Shown: positions 43,496-51,599 of the stretch, in pieces
How the letters are laid out: each line of letters begins with the position of its first letter
How positions within the stretch are numbered: position 1 is the stretch's first letter
DNA from: Halonotius aquaticus
GTDB taxonomy: Archaea > Halobacteriota > Halobacteria > Halobacteriales > Haloferacaceae
Direction: 5' to 3'
Assembly (NCBI RefSeq): GCF_003605575.1
Contig: NZ_QKNY01000010.1
Location: forward strand, 1 to 64,000
DNA: 64,000 bases
The notes under the pieces: generated by a model
Database searches by the model: none
What the model saw: only the letters and a program-made list of their open reading frames with translations
What the model was told of the DNA's origin: nothing
Made by a program: the position numbers and the translations under genes

Positions 43496-44023
43496 TCACT
43501 GGTAGATTAGAGATACGACGAGCGAAAGAATCGAGATCACGACAGCACACAATGATACTGTAATAACCAACCTGGTATTTGCCGTATTCCGTTTCGCGTC
43601 GATTCGTTGTCCGATACGCGCGGAAACTTCCTCTAACCGCTGGTGAATCTTCATGAAATCGTCTTGGTGCCGATAGAGGTGTTGTTGAGATCGGTGGTGC
43701 CAATCCTCTCCTGGATTTCGGTCGAGGCGGTTTGCCTTGCCTTTGACGATCGCTGAATGCGTTTCTCGAATCTCCTCGGCAAGAGAAAGTTGGCGGGTTT
43801 CCAAGGCAGACAGCGTTTTACTTGCACGCCATCCAGTGGCATCGAGCTCGTGTTTTGATACATCGGCTTCCAGCTCCACCAAATCATCTTCAAGATCACA
43901 TAGACAAAGCATGAACTCACGAACACCTTTGTCAATCTCATTGTAGTCGCCAGAATAGGTCAGATACTCACTGGCTCTGGGATGGTACTTGTCGAGGGTA
44001 GATTCAGGGGGATTGTCAGTCAT
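43496..44023 (-). CDS. Coiled-coil protein with C-terminal membrane anchor
   Basis: 175 residues from ATG at 44023 (MTDNPPESTLDKYHPRASEY). Long helices (VELEADVSKHELDATGWRAS, LSLAEEIRETHSAIVKGKAN) end in a single membrane helix VITVSLCAVVISILSLVVSL. A tail-anchored structural protein of the transfer apparatus is likely from context. An extended frame to 44131 would overlap the upstream gene and is rejected. Confidence 0.62.
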   Translation of the reverse strand: MTDNPPESTLDKYHPRASEYLTYSGDYNEIDKGVREFMLCLCDLEDDLVELEADVSKHELDATGWRASKTLSALETRQLSLAEEIRETHSAIVKGKANRLDRNPGEDWHHRSQQHLYRHQDDFMKIHQRLEEVSARIGQRIDAKRNTANTRLVITVSLCAVVISILSLVVSLIYQ

Positions 44024-44105
44024 GAATATAGCTGGGAGTTTTGTTGGAAAATAACTACTGCAGTGACATAAATCAACAACGATACGGCTGATATATTTAC
44101 CCAAC

Positions 44106-44648
44106 CTAGAGCAATCGAAGAGCTGCAACACTCACTGTCGTTATTACACCTAACGCTAATAGCAGCAAATTCGCCACATAGCTGTCGGCCCGACACAGTT
44201 GAATCGGCACTTCATAGTTCGGCCAGACAGGCCAGAGTGGTTGAACACCATATTCCCCTTCGCCAACAGTGAGAAAATCAGCCACCAAGTGACTCACTAT
44301 CCCGAGCACCGTCCCACCGGCGACGATACCGAACAGATACCATGGTTCAGGGTACACCGCTCGAAGGTCTGTGACGAACTCGGCCCGCTGGAAGCCGGCA
44401 AGATAGATGTCACCAACAGCGGCGACAACTGCAGCCATGGCACCGAAGATCACAGCCACCAGTAGTGCGAACCACACGGTGTGGCTGAACCCCCGATGGC
44501 TCAACAGATCCGTTCGGAGGTCGTAGTCGGGGATTCGCTCCGTCGCGACGATCAACAGAGCGATCACAAAACCGGTTGGCGTCGGGGCGATCCCCACGGT
44601 CACCGCCGCGAAAACAAGCGCAACGCCGAGATGGCCACTTCGGTACAT
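44106..44648 (-). CDS. YdjM/DUF457-like integral membrane protein
   Basis: 180 residues from ATG at 44648, whose first base is shared with the upstream stop (TGATG). MYRSGHLGVALVFAAVTVGI, ERIPDYDLRTDLLSHRGFSH and GIVSHLVADFLTV are the membrane His/Asp motifs (HxG, PDxD, HRGxTH-like, H-x-x-x-D) of the YdjM/DUF457 family of predicted metal-dependent membrane hydrolases. Such a gene inside a conjugation cluster is common in haloarchaeal elements, though its role there is unknown. Confidence 0.78.
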   Translation of the reverse strand: MYRSGHLGVALVFAAVTVGIAPTPTGFVIALLIVATERIPDYDLRTDLLSHRGFSHTVWFALLVAVIFGAMAAVVAAVGDIYLAGFQRAEFVTDLRAVYPEPWYLFGIVAGGTVLGIVSHLVADFLTVGEGEYGVQPLWPVWPNYEVPIQLCRADSYVANLLLLALGVITTVSVAALRLL

Positions 44649-46417
44649 CACCAGATCCCCCGCCACGGCGGCCAATAGTCACCAGCAAACGCTCGATCGA
44701 GGAGCCAAAACGGCGTCCAAAAGAAGACCAGTAGCCCGATAATCCGGATGATAGGGCTCACAAAAAACGACAGCGACAGCGTACTCCCGACCCGTGTCGA
44801 TGCTGCAGTGTAGGCTGTCTCGCCACGATCCCAGAAGTACGTCGGTTGGTAGTAGACCTGGGTCGGGAGCTGACCCTGCGGGAGCGTGATCGACGCCTCA
44901 CCATTGGCGTCAGTCTCAACGGCCTCGCCGGCGACCGTGAGAGAGTCATCAGTAAGATCTGTTTGGATCGGCGTGCCATCCGGCTCTCTCAGGCTAATAT
45001 CGAGGCGGACGTTCGGGGACTCCTCAAGTGCTGTTGTCTCAACGTCGATCGTCGGTTCTTTCGTCGGTATCTCCCGGTAGAACGTATCGCCAGGCGAGAG
45101 ATCGGCGTCTGTCCCTCTCACAATACCCTCGATCTCGACGGCGTCGGGGTCGTTGACAGGGTGTGAGACAGCGATCTCACTGGACGTGTTGTAGGTTCCA
45201 TTTGGAACGTCGACAGAGACGGTATCTGGAAGCGTCGGTGCGATATAGCTGCCGCCAGACCGATAGTAGATAGTCGCCTCACCGGGATCGATCGTCGTGT
45301 TCGTGTGATGGGCACCGATTGTGCCAATCCCACTGCGAGACGGGTAGGCGTGGACTTGGACTGGCAGGATTGTCGTCCCGAACTGAGACGTATCGCCACG
45401 ATCTGAGACAGTCAATGCGTCCCACGTCGTATCCCGAGCTGTGTAGTAATTCCATACTCCGAGTGCGCGATCACCTTCAGGGAGCCGGATGCTGTTGAAG
45501 GGTGTCCCGGTTCCGGTAACAACTTTGAACTCCTGGTCGATTGGGTTGTAGGTGTAGTAGTTGTTCGACTGCACTGTGTAGTAGGTCGCATCAACGTAGT
45601 CGTCGACGACGACACTCTCGGACGGATACGAATAGGAGCTTGACCAGTCCGAACACGTGGTATCTCCGTCGTCGTCAGTACTGCAGCTCCGGGTTTCGAC
45701 ATGTTTCTCCAGTGTGACAGTAATCTCGGCTTCGACACCGAGTTCAGTCATTCCTCGCTCAGCTCCGGTGAAATTGCCGTGGATCGTATGCCCAGGAGTG
45801 GCGTCGTCGAGGCGTTGGCGGCCGAACGAATTGTCGACGTTCCCACCGATCATGATACGAGCCGTCTCGACCTCGTGGCTATCAATCGACCAACTCACAC
45901 GCCGCTCTTGTGAGGAGCTACCGTCAGGAACCTCAATGCGGTAGTCGGAAGTAGCGAGCAATTCTCCCTCAGCACCGACGTAATGTGTCGTCTGGTCTGT
46001 CGCACGATGTAACACCGTCGAGGGTTGTACCGCGAACACGGAGACGTAGCCGTCTTTGATCCACTGTCCATCGGTGAGCGTTGCATCAGGTGGGTAGATC
46101 GACGTATCAGTATCATCGCCGCCTTTGAACCGCTCAATCTCGTTTCGATTCCAGATTGCAGGCGTTTCTGGCGGGGAGACGAACGTGCTATCAGTCTGAT
46201 TGCGACGTTCTTCAGCGACAGTCTCGGGCGACTCAACGCTTCCCTCGGCCTCTAGCGACCAAAGTGCATGAAACGCCGACTCATTCAAGCCATTTCGTGG
46301 CTCAGACGGTGGGACATACGCTGAATTAGCGGCTCCAACAGCCCCGACAGTGACCGTAAGAAGAAGCGCGATCCCAACCAGTGTGACGAGAAGTCGCCGC
46401 TGCTGATTACCCAGCAC
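44648..46417 (-). CDS. Large surface-exposed protein of the conjugation cluster
   Basis: 589 residues with an N-terminal signal segment (LLVTLVGIALLLTVTVGAVG), a Thr/Ser/Asp-rich beta-sheet body of about 520 residues, and a C-terminal membrane helix (IIRIIGLLVFFWTPFWLLDR). Residues 235-255 contain two cysteines (RSCSTDDDGDTTCSDWSSSY). Residues about 470-530 (VRLDISLREPDGTPIQTDLT) look Ig-like. It overlaps the VirB4 gene by 11 bp. Likely an extracellular part of the transfer machine, perhaps a contact protein. Confidence 0.65.
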   Translation of the reverse strand: MLGNQQRRLLVTLVGIALLLTVTVGAVGAANSAYVPPSEPRNGLNESAFHALWSLEAEGSVESPETVAEERRNQTDSTFVSPPETPAIWNRNEIERFKGGDDTDTSIYPPDATLTDGQWIKDGYVSVFAVQPSTVLHRATDQTTHYVGAEGELLATSDYRIEVPDGSSSQERRVSWSIDSHEVETARIMIGGNVDNSFGRQRLDDATPGHTIHGNFTGAERGMTELGVEAEITVTLEKHVETRSCSTDDDGDTTCSDWSSSYSYPSESVVVDDYVDATYYTVQSNNYYTYNPIDQEFKVVTGTGTPFNSIRLPEGDRALGVWNYYTARDTTWDALTVSDRGDTSQFGTTILPVQVHAYPSRSGIGTIGAHHTNTTIDPGEATIYYRSGGSYIAPTLPDTVSVDVPNGTYNTSSEIAVSHPVNDPDAVEIEGIVRGTDADLSPGDTFYREIPTKEPTIDVETTALEESPNVRLDISLREPDGTPIQTDLTDDSLTVAGEAVETDANGEASITLPQGQLPTQVYYQPTYFWDRGETAYTAASTRVGSTLSLSFFVSPIIRIIGLLVFFWTPFWLLDRAFAGDYWPPWRGIW

Positions 46418-49175
46418 GGCTGTACTCCCGTAGGTTGCTCACAATTGCCGGGCCAACACCGTCGACAGCTTCGAGCTCTGCGTCAGTCGCTTCCCGGATC
46501 GATTCAAGCGTCGTATAGCCGGCTGTTGAAAGGTTGGCTGCCGTGACATCGTCGACGTACGGTACAGCCGTCCAATCAACTGCAGATCGATCAGAATCAG
46601 CATCGTGTGTATCCTGGCCGCCATCTGGGACTGGTACCTCATTCTCGACCGCCTCGATCTCCACATCGAGTTCGTCAGCGATCTCGGCGAACGTCCCATC
46701 CGCATTGAAGATCCGCTCGCGGTCGACGACAGCCACTTCGTCACCGTCTGCATCGGTAAAGACCACCTCAGGGATGCCCTCAGTCTTGTGAACACGGGTT
46801 TGAATTGTCTCGCTGTATTGCTCGCTGATCTGTCTGGTGAGTTCCTCGACCTGCGGCGGGATCTCGTCAACATCGTTCATCCCCGGTAGCTCACTCGCCG
46901 GTTGACCAGGCTCCCAGTCGACGACTGCCGCTTCGGTATCGCTCGCTGAGATGTGAATCGGCGTCCAGCCATGCCCTGAAATACCGAGGACGCCTTCACT
47001 GTACCCACGTTCCTCGTCGCCCTCCTTTGCTGTCCGCGCAAAGTTGGCCTGAGCAGGGTTCATCCCAATCAAATCAGCGTACTCGTTGGTGAGCCCTTCC
47101 GTCCTGAAGATCAGCTTGTGGGCACAGTTATCGGCGATATATTTCGCCTCCTCGTGCTGGAAGAACTCATCGACAGTCTGTGTGATCAGTTGGATCGAGA
47201 GGTTGTGATGCCGGGAGTGACGCGTCCGCTGTTCGATAAACGAGAGCGCGGATTTGTCTTTCATGATGTAGCGGGCCTCGTCGATTGCGAAGATCACCTT
47301 CTTGTCGGTGGTTTTCGCCCGCTCATAGACCGACGAGAACAGCAGTTTCATCATCAGTCCAAGGGTGTCTCGACCCTCCTGGAGCTGGAGATCGAGCCAG
47401 ACGATGTCCTCCTCGCCAATATTGAACTCGGACTCCCCGCCGAGATGATCCATCGCCCCACCCTCGGCGAAGGGTTGCATCCCAAGCAAGAGCTGGACGG
47501 CTCGGCGACGTTCCTCGTCCAAGGCAGCCTCCACACCCTCGGTATCCATGATTGCCTCGACGTCGTAGCCCTCACGACCAGCAATGAGATCTCGCACAGC
47601 ACTGTTGTCTTTGACGTCGACAATCCGATCTAGCAACACCGGGATCAGGTGCTCTCTGATCGTGGGGTTGGGATTGTCGAAGGTCGTCGGATCATCGAGG
47701 TTGATCCCTTGGAGGGCGTACGCATCACGAATCGCAGACTCCAGCGTGTTCCAGAGCTCGCCAAGCCCGCTGTCCCGGCCACGCATCTCCCAGTGAGAGG
47801 TGAAAAACGATTTGAGGTCTTTCAGCTTGGCCCCACCAGGATCGAGCTGTGGGTTCGCCTCAAGTTTCTCCTCGGAGACGGGTTCAACTTCAAGCGGATT
47901 GAGGCCGAGATTCCCGCCGACAAGGATATGCTGGCCGTCTAAGGCTTCACACGGCCCAGCAAACCCTTCCAGTGGATCGAGCCAAATGAGAATCGTATCG
48001 TCATCGCGAGCGCGTCGACGAACGTGGTGGGTCTTCGTCGAGAATGATTTCCCGGCACCGATGTTCCCGATGGTCAACCAGTTGTACCCATTGCCGTGGG
48101 TGAATCGGTCGTAGAGAATCGGCGTCCGGTTCTGTGCGTTTTCACCGAGTGGAATCCCGCCCTCTTGCAGGATCGTCGACCCAACGAAGGGGAACAACGC
48201 CCCAACGTGTTCGTCCATCATCGACCGCTTCATGTCGATCTCATCGACTGGAACGGGCGATGCAGACCGGTGGGTTGCCTCCTGATCCTTCTTTTTCAGA
48301 ACCGGTTTGAAGCCTTTATCGCGGAGCTTCTGTTCGACCTCGTCACTGACCCGATCAAGTTCGTCCAGTGACGACGCCTCAACGGTGATGTAGAACCCGA
48401 CATCAACCATCCGCTTGCCGTAATCTCGCACCGAATCGCGGAGGGTTTCGTATTCCTGGAGCTTCCGATTGATGTCCTTCGCTGCCGTTCTGTTCCCGTC
48501 GTCGTCAAGTCGATCACGTTCAGCTCGTAGATCGCCGATCGTCGATTTGAGATCGGAAAGAGCCTGCTCCTTATCGACAGGATCGACTTGGATGGCCGTA
48601 TCAACGTCCAAGCCACTCTGTGTGAAGTAATCCTCCATGATGCCGGCGCGGAGACGTTCGGGCCACTCGGCGATGAAATACTCACGGGTGAACGACCGGT
48701 CAAGTTGGAGGTGTTCGTGATTGTCCGGATCTTCCTCGACGTAACTTGGGGCGAGTGCGGATTTATGCCGTTCAGCTGGCTCGTCAAGCACGCGCCCGGA
48801 TTCAGAAGACGTTGGGGTCGCGACGACTTCTGGTGATGTTGCCTCACCCGTAGGTGTGGTCTCCGCCGGCGTCTCGGAAGATTCAGTGTCCAATTCAGAT
48901 TGCTGCTCGGAGGGCGGCGTACTATCAGGATCACTAGCGGGGCTGTCACCCCACAACGGTTGGTCATCGGCTTCGGTATGCTGAAATTGGGGTGTGTCCG
49001 TCGACGGTGGAGTGGGCGACGGCGTGTCAGTTGATTCCGTATCGGACTGACGCATGATCGCAATCCCGATCCCAGCGATGAGACTGACGACACCTAACCC
49101 GATAATCAACAACGTCGATGGCGATACTGGGAGTGCCTCGATACTACCCGGAAGGATCGTTGCTAGAAGGTGCAT
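46407..49175 (-). CDS. VirB4/TraC-like conjugation ATPase with C-terminal helix-hairpin-helix
   Basis: 922 residues from ATG at 49175. An N-terminal membrane helix (TLLIIGLGVVSLIAGIGIAI) is followed by a disordered Pro/Ser/Thr stretch. The VirB4 motor has Walker A IGNIGAGKSFSTK at about 375, LIWLDPLEGFAGPCEALDG, and Walker B VIFAIDEARYI at about 630, then RTRHSRHHNLSIQLITQTVD. The last 60 residues (VPYVDDVTAANLSTAGYTTL, VDGVGPAIVSNLREY) are a helix-hairpin-helix DNA-binding domain, unusual on VirB4. VirB4 proteins power pilus and channel assembly. The following start is 2 bp from the PrgI-like stop. Confidence 0.88.
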   Translation of the reverse strand: MHLLATILPGSIEALPVSPSTLLIIGLGVVSLIAGIGIAIMRQSDTESTDTPSPTPPSTDTPQFQHTEADDQPLWGDSPASDPDSTPPSEQQSELDTESSETPAETTPTGEATSPEVVATPTSSESGRVLDEPAERHKSALAPSYVEEDPDNHEHLQLDRSFTREYFIAEWPERLRAGIMEDYFTQSGLDVDTAIQVDPVDKEQALSDLKSTIGDLRAERDRLDDDGNRTAAKDINRKLQEYETLRDSVRDYGKRMVDVGFYITVEASSLDELDRVSDEVEQKLRDKGFKPVLKKKDQEATHRSASPVPVDEIDMKRSMMDEHVGALFPFVGSTILQEGGIPLGENAQNRTPILYDRFTHGNGYNWLTIGNIGAGKSFSTKTHHVRRRARDDDTILIWLDPLEGFAGPCEALDGQHILVGGNLGLNPLEVEPVSEEKLEANPQLDPGGAKLKDLKSFFTSHWEMRGRDSGLGELWNTLESAIRDAYALQGINLDDPTTFDNPNPTIREHLIPVLLDRIVDVKDNSAVRDLIAGREGYDVEAIMDTEGVEAALDEERRRAVQLLLGMQPFAEGGAMDHLGGESEFNIGEEDIVWLDLQLQEGRDTLGLMMKLLFSSVYERAKTTDKKVIFAIDEARYIMKDKSALSFIEQRTRHSRHHNLSIQLITQTVDEFFQHEEAKYIADNCAHKLIFRTEGLTNEYADLIGMNPAQANFARTAKEGDEERGYSEGVLGISGHGWTPIHISASDTEAAVVDWEPGQPASELPGMNDVDEIPPQVEELTRQISEQYSETIQTRVHKTEGIPEVVFTDADGDEVAVVDRERIFNADGTFAEIADELDVEIEAVENEVPVPDGGQDTHDADSDRSAVDWTAVPYVDDVTAANLSTAGYTTLESIREATDAELEAVDGVGPAIVSNLREYSRAG

Positions 49176-49176
49176 A

Positions 49177-50307
49177 TTAGTCAGGCGAAAGTTTCGTTCC
49201 CGTCGGTGTTGGTTCGAGTTCCCCACCCGGTTCGTAGTCGGTTCGCTGCCATGATTCAGCGATCAATGCGGCGTGATCTTCGGCCGGCAGGATCGTTCCT
49301 TCAACGCCCTCGATCTTTCGTACCTGCTGTTCGACAGCCTCTAACCGGCGATACAGTTGCTCGCGTTGTCGTCCGCGGATCACCGACTCGTGGAGCTCCT
49401 CATCATCGGATGAGAAAATGAACGAGAAGCCCGGCATGTCGGCGAGTTGGTCAATGACGCCCTCAGATCGAGCAGTCGATTTGACCTCAGCCTCGGAGAC
49501 CCCAACAACGACGTAGAACTCTGACTGCTTGGTGCCCTGCATCTCAAGCTCTCGAGGATACCACTCAAGGAAATCACGCAGGACAGCATCAAGGACTGGT
49601 GAGGAGCGGACATCGTCATCATTGAGGCGATTGACGAACGGGTCGAGATACTCCTCGACATCGAAATCCCGCGTTGTGTGGTAGATTTTGATAGAGTGAT
49701 CAACAGTGTTGACGATTCCAGTGAGCTCGCCGACGACACTGCCCCATTGTTGCCCGGTTGCCAATGAGAGATTCGTCGGCTCGACTTTGACTGCACCAGC
49801 GACATCGCCATTAGTGAGACGAACGACGCCGGATGATTCACTAACGGAAGCGGGGAGGATCTCCTCTACATGGGTGACATCCTGTGTCCGTTGGGTACTC
49901 CCGACCGCACTTGCGATGAAGCCCATCTCCTGGTCTTCAGTCGTCTCCCGGTTCTTTTGATCATAGTTGGCCTCCTGGTGGATCACCTCACTCGGCCGTA
50001 CCCGATGTCGGAGGTGCAGCGAAGCCCACTCACGCGGGGAATAGTGCGATGGCGTTGTTAGGAGCGTTACCACGCCGATGAGCGCACACAGAACCGAAAC
50101 GCCGATTCCTGGCCCGAGCAGGATGTACTGGTTGACACTGATCGGAAGCCGAGCGATGATCTCGGGGATGAACACAGCTGACGCGATAAACACCAGTCCA
50201 GCGGGGGCGAACAACAGTGCGTCTTTGACCGTGTATCCCCTGAAGATCGTGAATGAATCTTCTTCCTCTTGGGGGATCGGCTGTGTCTGATTCCGTTGGG
50301 CACTCAT
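49177..50307 (-). CDS. PrgI/VirB3-like protein with cytoplasmic domain
   Basis: 376 residues. Two membrane helices at residues 28-90 (DALLFAPAGLVFIASAVFIP and YILLGPGIGVSVLCALIGVV) are followed by a 270-residue soluble domain (LTNGDVAGAVKVEPTNLSLA, FYVVVGVSEAEVKSTARSEG) resembling the N-terminal domain of VirB4/TraC. Position directly before VirB4 fits the PrgI/VirB3 role of anchoring the ATPase to the membrane. Sequence similarity is not provable by eye. Confidence 0.75.
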   Translation of the reverse strand: MSAQRNQTQPIPQEEEDSFTIFRGYTVKDALLFAPAGLVFIASAVFIPEIIARLPISVNQYILLGPGIGVSVLCALIGVVTLLTTPSHYSPREWASLHLRHRVRPSEVIHQEANYDQKNRETTEDQEMGFIASAVGSTQRTQDVTHVEEILPASVSESSGVVRLTNGDVAGAVKVEPTNLSLATGQQWGSVVGELTGIVNTVDHSIKIYHTTRDFDVEEYLDPFVNRLNDDDVRSSPVLDAVLRDFLEWYPRELEMQGTKQSEFYVVVGVSEAEVKSTARSEGVIDQLADMPGFSFIFSSDDEELHESVIRGRQREQLYRRLEAVEQQVRKIEGVEGTILPAEDHAALIAESWQRTDYEPGGELEPTPTGTKLSPD

Positions 50308-50309
50308 GC

Positions 50310-50480
50310 TCAGTGGGTAGTCGACTCTGTCTGTGCAGTATCGGTCGCAAGCGATTCGACACCGGCCTCCAGCACCTCTTTCCAGCCAGCATCGAGCTCC
50401 TCGTAGCGATCATACACCGTTTGGTACCGCTCAGTATCGTAGAACTCAGCCAGTACCCGGTGCGGTGGGCTTTCATCCAT
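50310..50480 (-). CDS. 56-aa protein between pilin-like and PrgI-like genes
   Basis: ATG at 50480, TGA at 50312-50310. The product (MDESPPHRVLAEFYDTERYQ, then TVYDRYEELDAGWKEVLEAG) is acidic and helical. It ends 2 bp before the PrgI-like start and begins 7 bp after the pilin-like stop, so it belongs to the transfer operon. No family recognised. Confidence 0.6.
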   Translation of the reverse strand: MDESPPHRVLAEFYDTERYQTVYDRYEELDAGWKEVLEAGVESLATDTAQTESTTH

Positions 50481-50487
50481 CTGTCTA

Positions 50488-50910
50488 TCAGACGCAGGCG
50501 ACGCCGCCAGGGATCAGCCCACTGCCAAGGGCTAGGAGTCCGAACACGAGCGTCGCACCCGCGCCGTAGACGATTGCTTGAGTGATGTTCTCCCGGTGCT
50601 GTTTCGTCTTATCACTCTTGCTGGTCGTTCCAGCCCGGAACATATGCCACGAGACAAACGCCCCAGTTCCAAGCGGAGCCAACCCGCTCATGAGCAACAT
50701 GAAGTTGTTGAACAGGGCCGCCACGTCGGTATCACAGACATCGACACTACCTTCGCCAGCAGTTGTTGCCATCGCAGGATCGATGGCGAATACCGCAACC
50801 ACGGCGAGGGTAAGCAGCCCTGTCCCGAACCGTACCTGAGTAATTGACTGTCGCGTCCACAGCCACGACCGAATTGTGGCAGCGAACAAACTGATTTGGG
50901 ATTGGATCAT
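50488..50910 (-). CDS. VirB2/TrbC-like pilin-type membrane protein
   Basis: 140 residues from ATG at 50910. An N-terminal segment (FGTGLLTLAVVAVFAIDPAMA) looks like a signal peptide with a cleavage site after AMA; two further hydrophobic helices (FNNFMLLMSGLAPLGTGAFV and TQAIVYGAGATLVFGLLALG) match the two-helix layout of VirB2/TrbC pilins, with a small Gly-rich end. It heads the transfer operon, upstream of VirB3- and VirB4-like genes as in classical order. A TATA box lies 29-34 bp upstream. Confidence 0.72.
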   Translation of the reverse strand: MIQSQISLFAATIRSWLWTRQSITQVRFGTGLLTLAVVAVFAIDPAMATTAGEGSVDVCDTDVAALFNNFMLLMSGLAPLGTGAFVSWHMFRAGTTSKSDKTKQHRENITQAIVYGAGATLVFGLLALGSGLIPGGVACV

Positions 50911-50938
50911 ACCTCTGGGAGCAGCGATCCATGATACA

Positions 50939-50944
50939 ATATAA
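50939..50944 (-). promoter_or_regulatory. TATA box of the conjugation operon
   Basis: TTATAT on the minus strand is centred 32 bp before the ATG of the pilin-like gene, giving a very short leader that contains AGAGGT just before the start. Confidence 0.5.
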
Positions 50945-51177
50945 GAACTTTTGCCGACTCTGTGGGGCTAAATGTAATAGACAGAAATATTATAATTCAG
51001 AGAGCGCGAGAGCCGATGGAGGCTCTTCCCGAAGATAGTGAACCAGCTGTATCTGTTCCAAATTTGGGTAATCAAGCTGTGCAAGATGAAGAGTATCAAT
51101 ACAGTAATCCAATTTTGGTTATTCTGACTGAGTGTGGTAAATCAGCAGGTTACTACAACTGCCTATTTGCCATTTAG

Positions 51178-51525
51178 CTATGATCTGGTTGTGGCCCACT
51201 CTAAGAGTGATTCAAGTCGCTCTTGCACTTCATTTCCTTCCTTCGTAAGGGCGTATTCAACCCGAGGCGGAATTTCGTCGTACTGGGTTCTTGTCACAAG
51301 GTCTGCTTCTTCGAACTCATCCAACCGCTTCGATATCGTTGATGTACTCGCATCTGAGAGATGGGCTTCGATCTCAGCAAACCGCATAGTTTGATGTGCG
51401 CCAATAATGCTGATCAGTTGCATTGCGTACTTCCTACTTAATGTGTTGATAATCCCCGTTAGTGGACAATAACACATTCCATCAACATCACATGTTGGCG
51501 ACTGCTGTGGGGTTGAATCTGCCAT
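51178..51525 (-). CDS. HxlR-family regulator of the mercury cassette
   Basis: 115 residues. Winged helix with TGIINTLSRKYAMQLISIIG, a recognition helix DASTSTISKRLDEFEEADLV and the wing RTQYDEIPPRVEYALTKEGN is the HxlR fold. Cysteines C12, C18 and C20 (SPTCDVDGMCYCPLTG) lie before it and could bind Hg(II) or Cu(I). It is divergent from the mercuric reductase with a 74-bp gap, so it probably represses or activates that gene. No MerR-type protein is present, so this is a likely mercury sensor of the archaeal kind. Confidence 0.82.
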   Translation of the reverse strand: MADSTPQQSPTCDVDGMCYCPLTGIINTLSRKYAMQLISIIGAHQTMRFAEIEAHLSDASTSTISKRLDEFEEADLVTRTQYDEIPPRVEYALTKEGNEVQERLESLLEWATTRS

Positions 51526-51554
51526 TTCTTTGAGGCCTCGAACCTACTCTATAG

Positions 51555-51592
51555 CTTTGGACTTCACAGTATAAACACTTCACTCTCCAAAG
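51555..51592 (+). promoter_or_regulatory. merA promoter with operator arms around the TATA box
   Basis: CTTTGGA at 51555-51561 and TCCAAAG at 51586-51592 are a perfect inverted repeat with a 24-nt spacer. The TATA box GTATAAAC (51569-51576) lies within the spacer, 24-31 bp before the ATG at 51600. Arm centres are 31 bp apart, close to three DNA turns. ACTTCAC also occurs twice, just after the left arm and before the right one. Confidence 0.65.
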
Positions 51593-51599
51593 TCCTCTC

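Noticed and set aside
50962-51177. 71-codon plus-strand frame between conjugation and mercury genes
   Set aside because: No ribosome site or clear TATA box and the product has no recognisable pattern.
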